Shown here piece by piece: positions 19,727 through 20,461 of a stretch of 20,461 nucleotides of DNA. A program made the translations under genes and the position numbers. The stretch covers positions 1 through 20,461 of the forward strand of contig CP070808.1 of the NCBI GenBank assembly GCA_020343715.1. Direction: 5' to 3'. Position 1 is the stretch's first letter. The number at the start of each line of letters is the position of its first letter. The stretch comes from Thermoplasmata archaeon. GTDB lineage: Archaea > Thermoplasmatota > DTKX01 > GCA-020343715. The notes beneath the pieces are model-generated. The model saw only the letters and a program-made list of their open reading frames with translations, was not told where the DNA came from and ran no database searches.

Positions 19727-20461
19727 CAGGCGCCACCCCCCTCGTCGGAGTCTATCTTCTTGAAGGCCCGGCGCTTGGCCTTGGCCGCCTTCTTGCGGCG
19801 GGCCCGGACCAGCATCAGGAAGGCCTCCACCCTGGTCCTCAGCTGCTCGGTGTCCTCCTGGGAGTACTCCGTCTCCACGATGAGCATCGGGACCCCCATG
19901 TCCTCGGCGTTCTGCTTGACCCGGGTGGACTCCACGTTGTAGATGTGGCAGCCCCTGAGCACGTGGTAAACCACGCCCTCCACCCTGAAGTCCTCTATCA
20001 TCTGCTTGATGCGGCCGATGCGGGGGTCGTTGGGGGTGAAGCAGGGGCAGACCGAGGGCTGGAGGTAGCGCTCGGCCATGGCACGGAACATGTCGTCCCA
20101 GATCCACTCGTCGATGCCGATGGGGTCGTAGAGCCAACGGGTGCCGGAGCACAGCTCGTCGGCGACGATGACCCCTCCCGACTCCTCGACCAGCTGGGGT
20201 ATCTTGAAGTTGGGCCACATCACGGGGGCCCCGGCCAGCATGATGCGCGGCGCCTCGGGGTCACTCACGGCGATGCCGTCCCGGGCCCGCTGCTCCAGCT
20301 CCTCCGCCAGCAAGGTGGCCCTGTCCACCCACTGGGACAGGTCCTCGGTGTGGGGTATCTGGTTGACCAGCAGGGAGTCGCGACCGTTGATGACCGGGGG
20401 GTCGGCCTTCCTCAGGTCGTACAGGCGGCGGGCCACCGTCTGGGCCCGCAGGCTCAGCTGT
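19726..20461 (-). CDS. 2-hydroxyacyl-CoA dehydratase / benzoyl-CoA reductase subunit (HgdB/BcrB-C family), C-terminal part
   Basis: The frame is open to the right edge, so only the last 244 residues are visible. They match the C-terminal region of HgdB/FldB/BcrB-type subunits, which bind a [4Fe-4S] or double-cubane cluster and reduce or dehydrate CoA esters. Seen are IMLAGAPVMWPNFKIPQLVE, VADELCSGTRW with a probable cluster cysteine, LRGCHIYNVES followed by RVKQNAEDMGVPMLIVE, and the closing TRVEAFLMLVRARRK. The final 25 residues are basic, then acidic and glycine-rich. Two activator ATPase genes follow at once. Substrate class cannot be set: benzoyl-CoA, 2-hydroxyacyl-CoA, or a small molecule as for double-cubane reductases. 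A second subunit probably lies beyond the edge. Confidence 0.87.
   Translation of the reverse strand, partial: QLSLRAQTVARRLYDLRKADPPVINGRDSLLVNQIPHTEDLSQWVDRATLLAEELEQRARDGIAVSDPEAPRIMLAGAPVMWPNFKIPQLVEESGGVIVADELCSGTRWLYDPIGIDEWIWDDMFRAMAERYLQPSVCPCFTPNDPRIGRIKQMIEDFRVEGVVYHVLRGCHIYNVESTRVKQNAEDMGVPMLIVETEYSQEDTEQLRTRVEAFLMLVRARRKKAAKAKRRAFKKIDSDEGGGA

Noticed and set aside
1..20461. tRNA or rRNA genes, CRISPR arrays, insertion sequences, integrase or attachment sites
   Set aside because: I saw no regularly spaced repeats, no transposase or integrase motifs and no tRNA-like clover-leaf in the gaps. Intergenic space is too short for rRNA.

Overview
The window is gene-dense, GC-rich DNA that reads as archaeal. 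Several start sites are preceded by TATA-like boxes (for example at 15575-15582, 7170-7177 and 2642-2648), some with purine-rich BRE-like sequence. The gene set includes families typical of archaea: TrpB2, a COG3199-type ATP-NAD kinase relative, a KaiC-like ATPase and a C-terminal zinc-ribbon protein. A euryarchaeal, Thermoplasmatota-like, anaerobic or micro-aerobic organism is my best guess. That placement is inference; no rRNA or other marker gene is present.

Left third (1-7200), mostly housekeeping and amino-acid genes. A secreted protein runs off the left edge on the minus strand. A beta-carbonic anhydrase, a tryptophanase (not tyrosine phenol-lyase, judged by active-site residues) and a stand-alone TrpB2-type tryptophan synthase beta chain follow on the plus strand. 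Next come a minus-strand ATP-NAD kinase-like protein, a plus-strand pair (double-ACT protein and MazG/dCTPase-like hydrolase) and a minus-strand KaiC-like ATPase that seems to start at CTG.

Centre (7215-15600), the most interesting part. A single minus-strand run of eleven tightly packed genes begins at a strong TATA box with an inverted repeat just downstream. In transcription order it encodes: a membrane-anchored 2x[4Fe-4S] protein; a Tat-signal rubredoxin/ferredoxin protein with an EF-hand-like loop inside a cluster-binding region; a Tat-signal ferredoxin; an HdrC-like anchored ferredoxin; an HdrB-like protein with two complete CCG motifs; a membrane-anchored Cys-containing protein; two paralogous polytopic membrane proteins sharing PCGR and SCGP motifs (the first with an extracytoplasmic CARDB-like domain); two tiny membrane proteins; and a 755-residue fusion of a NapH-like membrane iron-sulfur module, two ferredoxin clusters and a GltD-like FAD/NAD(P)H module. 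I infer a membrane-bound electron-transfer complex linking NAD(P)H to an HdrBC-like module and to exported iron-sulfur proteins. It matches no named complex I know.

Right part (15627-20461). Two DsbD/SafE-like membrane proteins flank a zinc-ribbon protein. The second ends a minus-strand operon that begins beyond the right edge with a 2-hydroxyacyl-CoA dehydratase/benzoyl-CoA reductase (HgdB/BcrB-C) subunit and continues with two different BcrA/BadF-type activator ATPases. This is an ATP-driven low-potential reductase system whose substrate cannot be told from the window.

Many junctions in the two large operons are overlapping stop/start codons preceded by the same GGGGGTG-type ribosome-binding site, which is why so many of these proteins end in glycine-rich tails.
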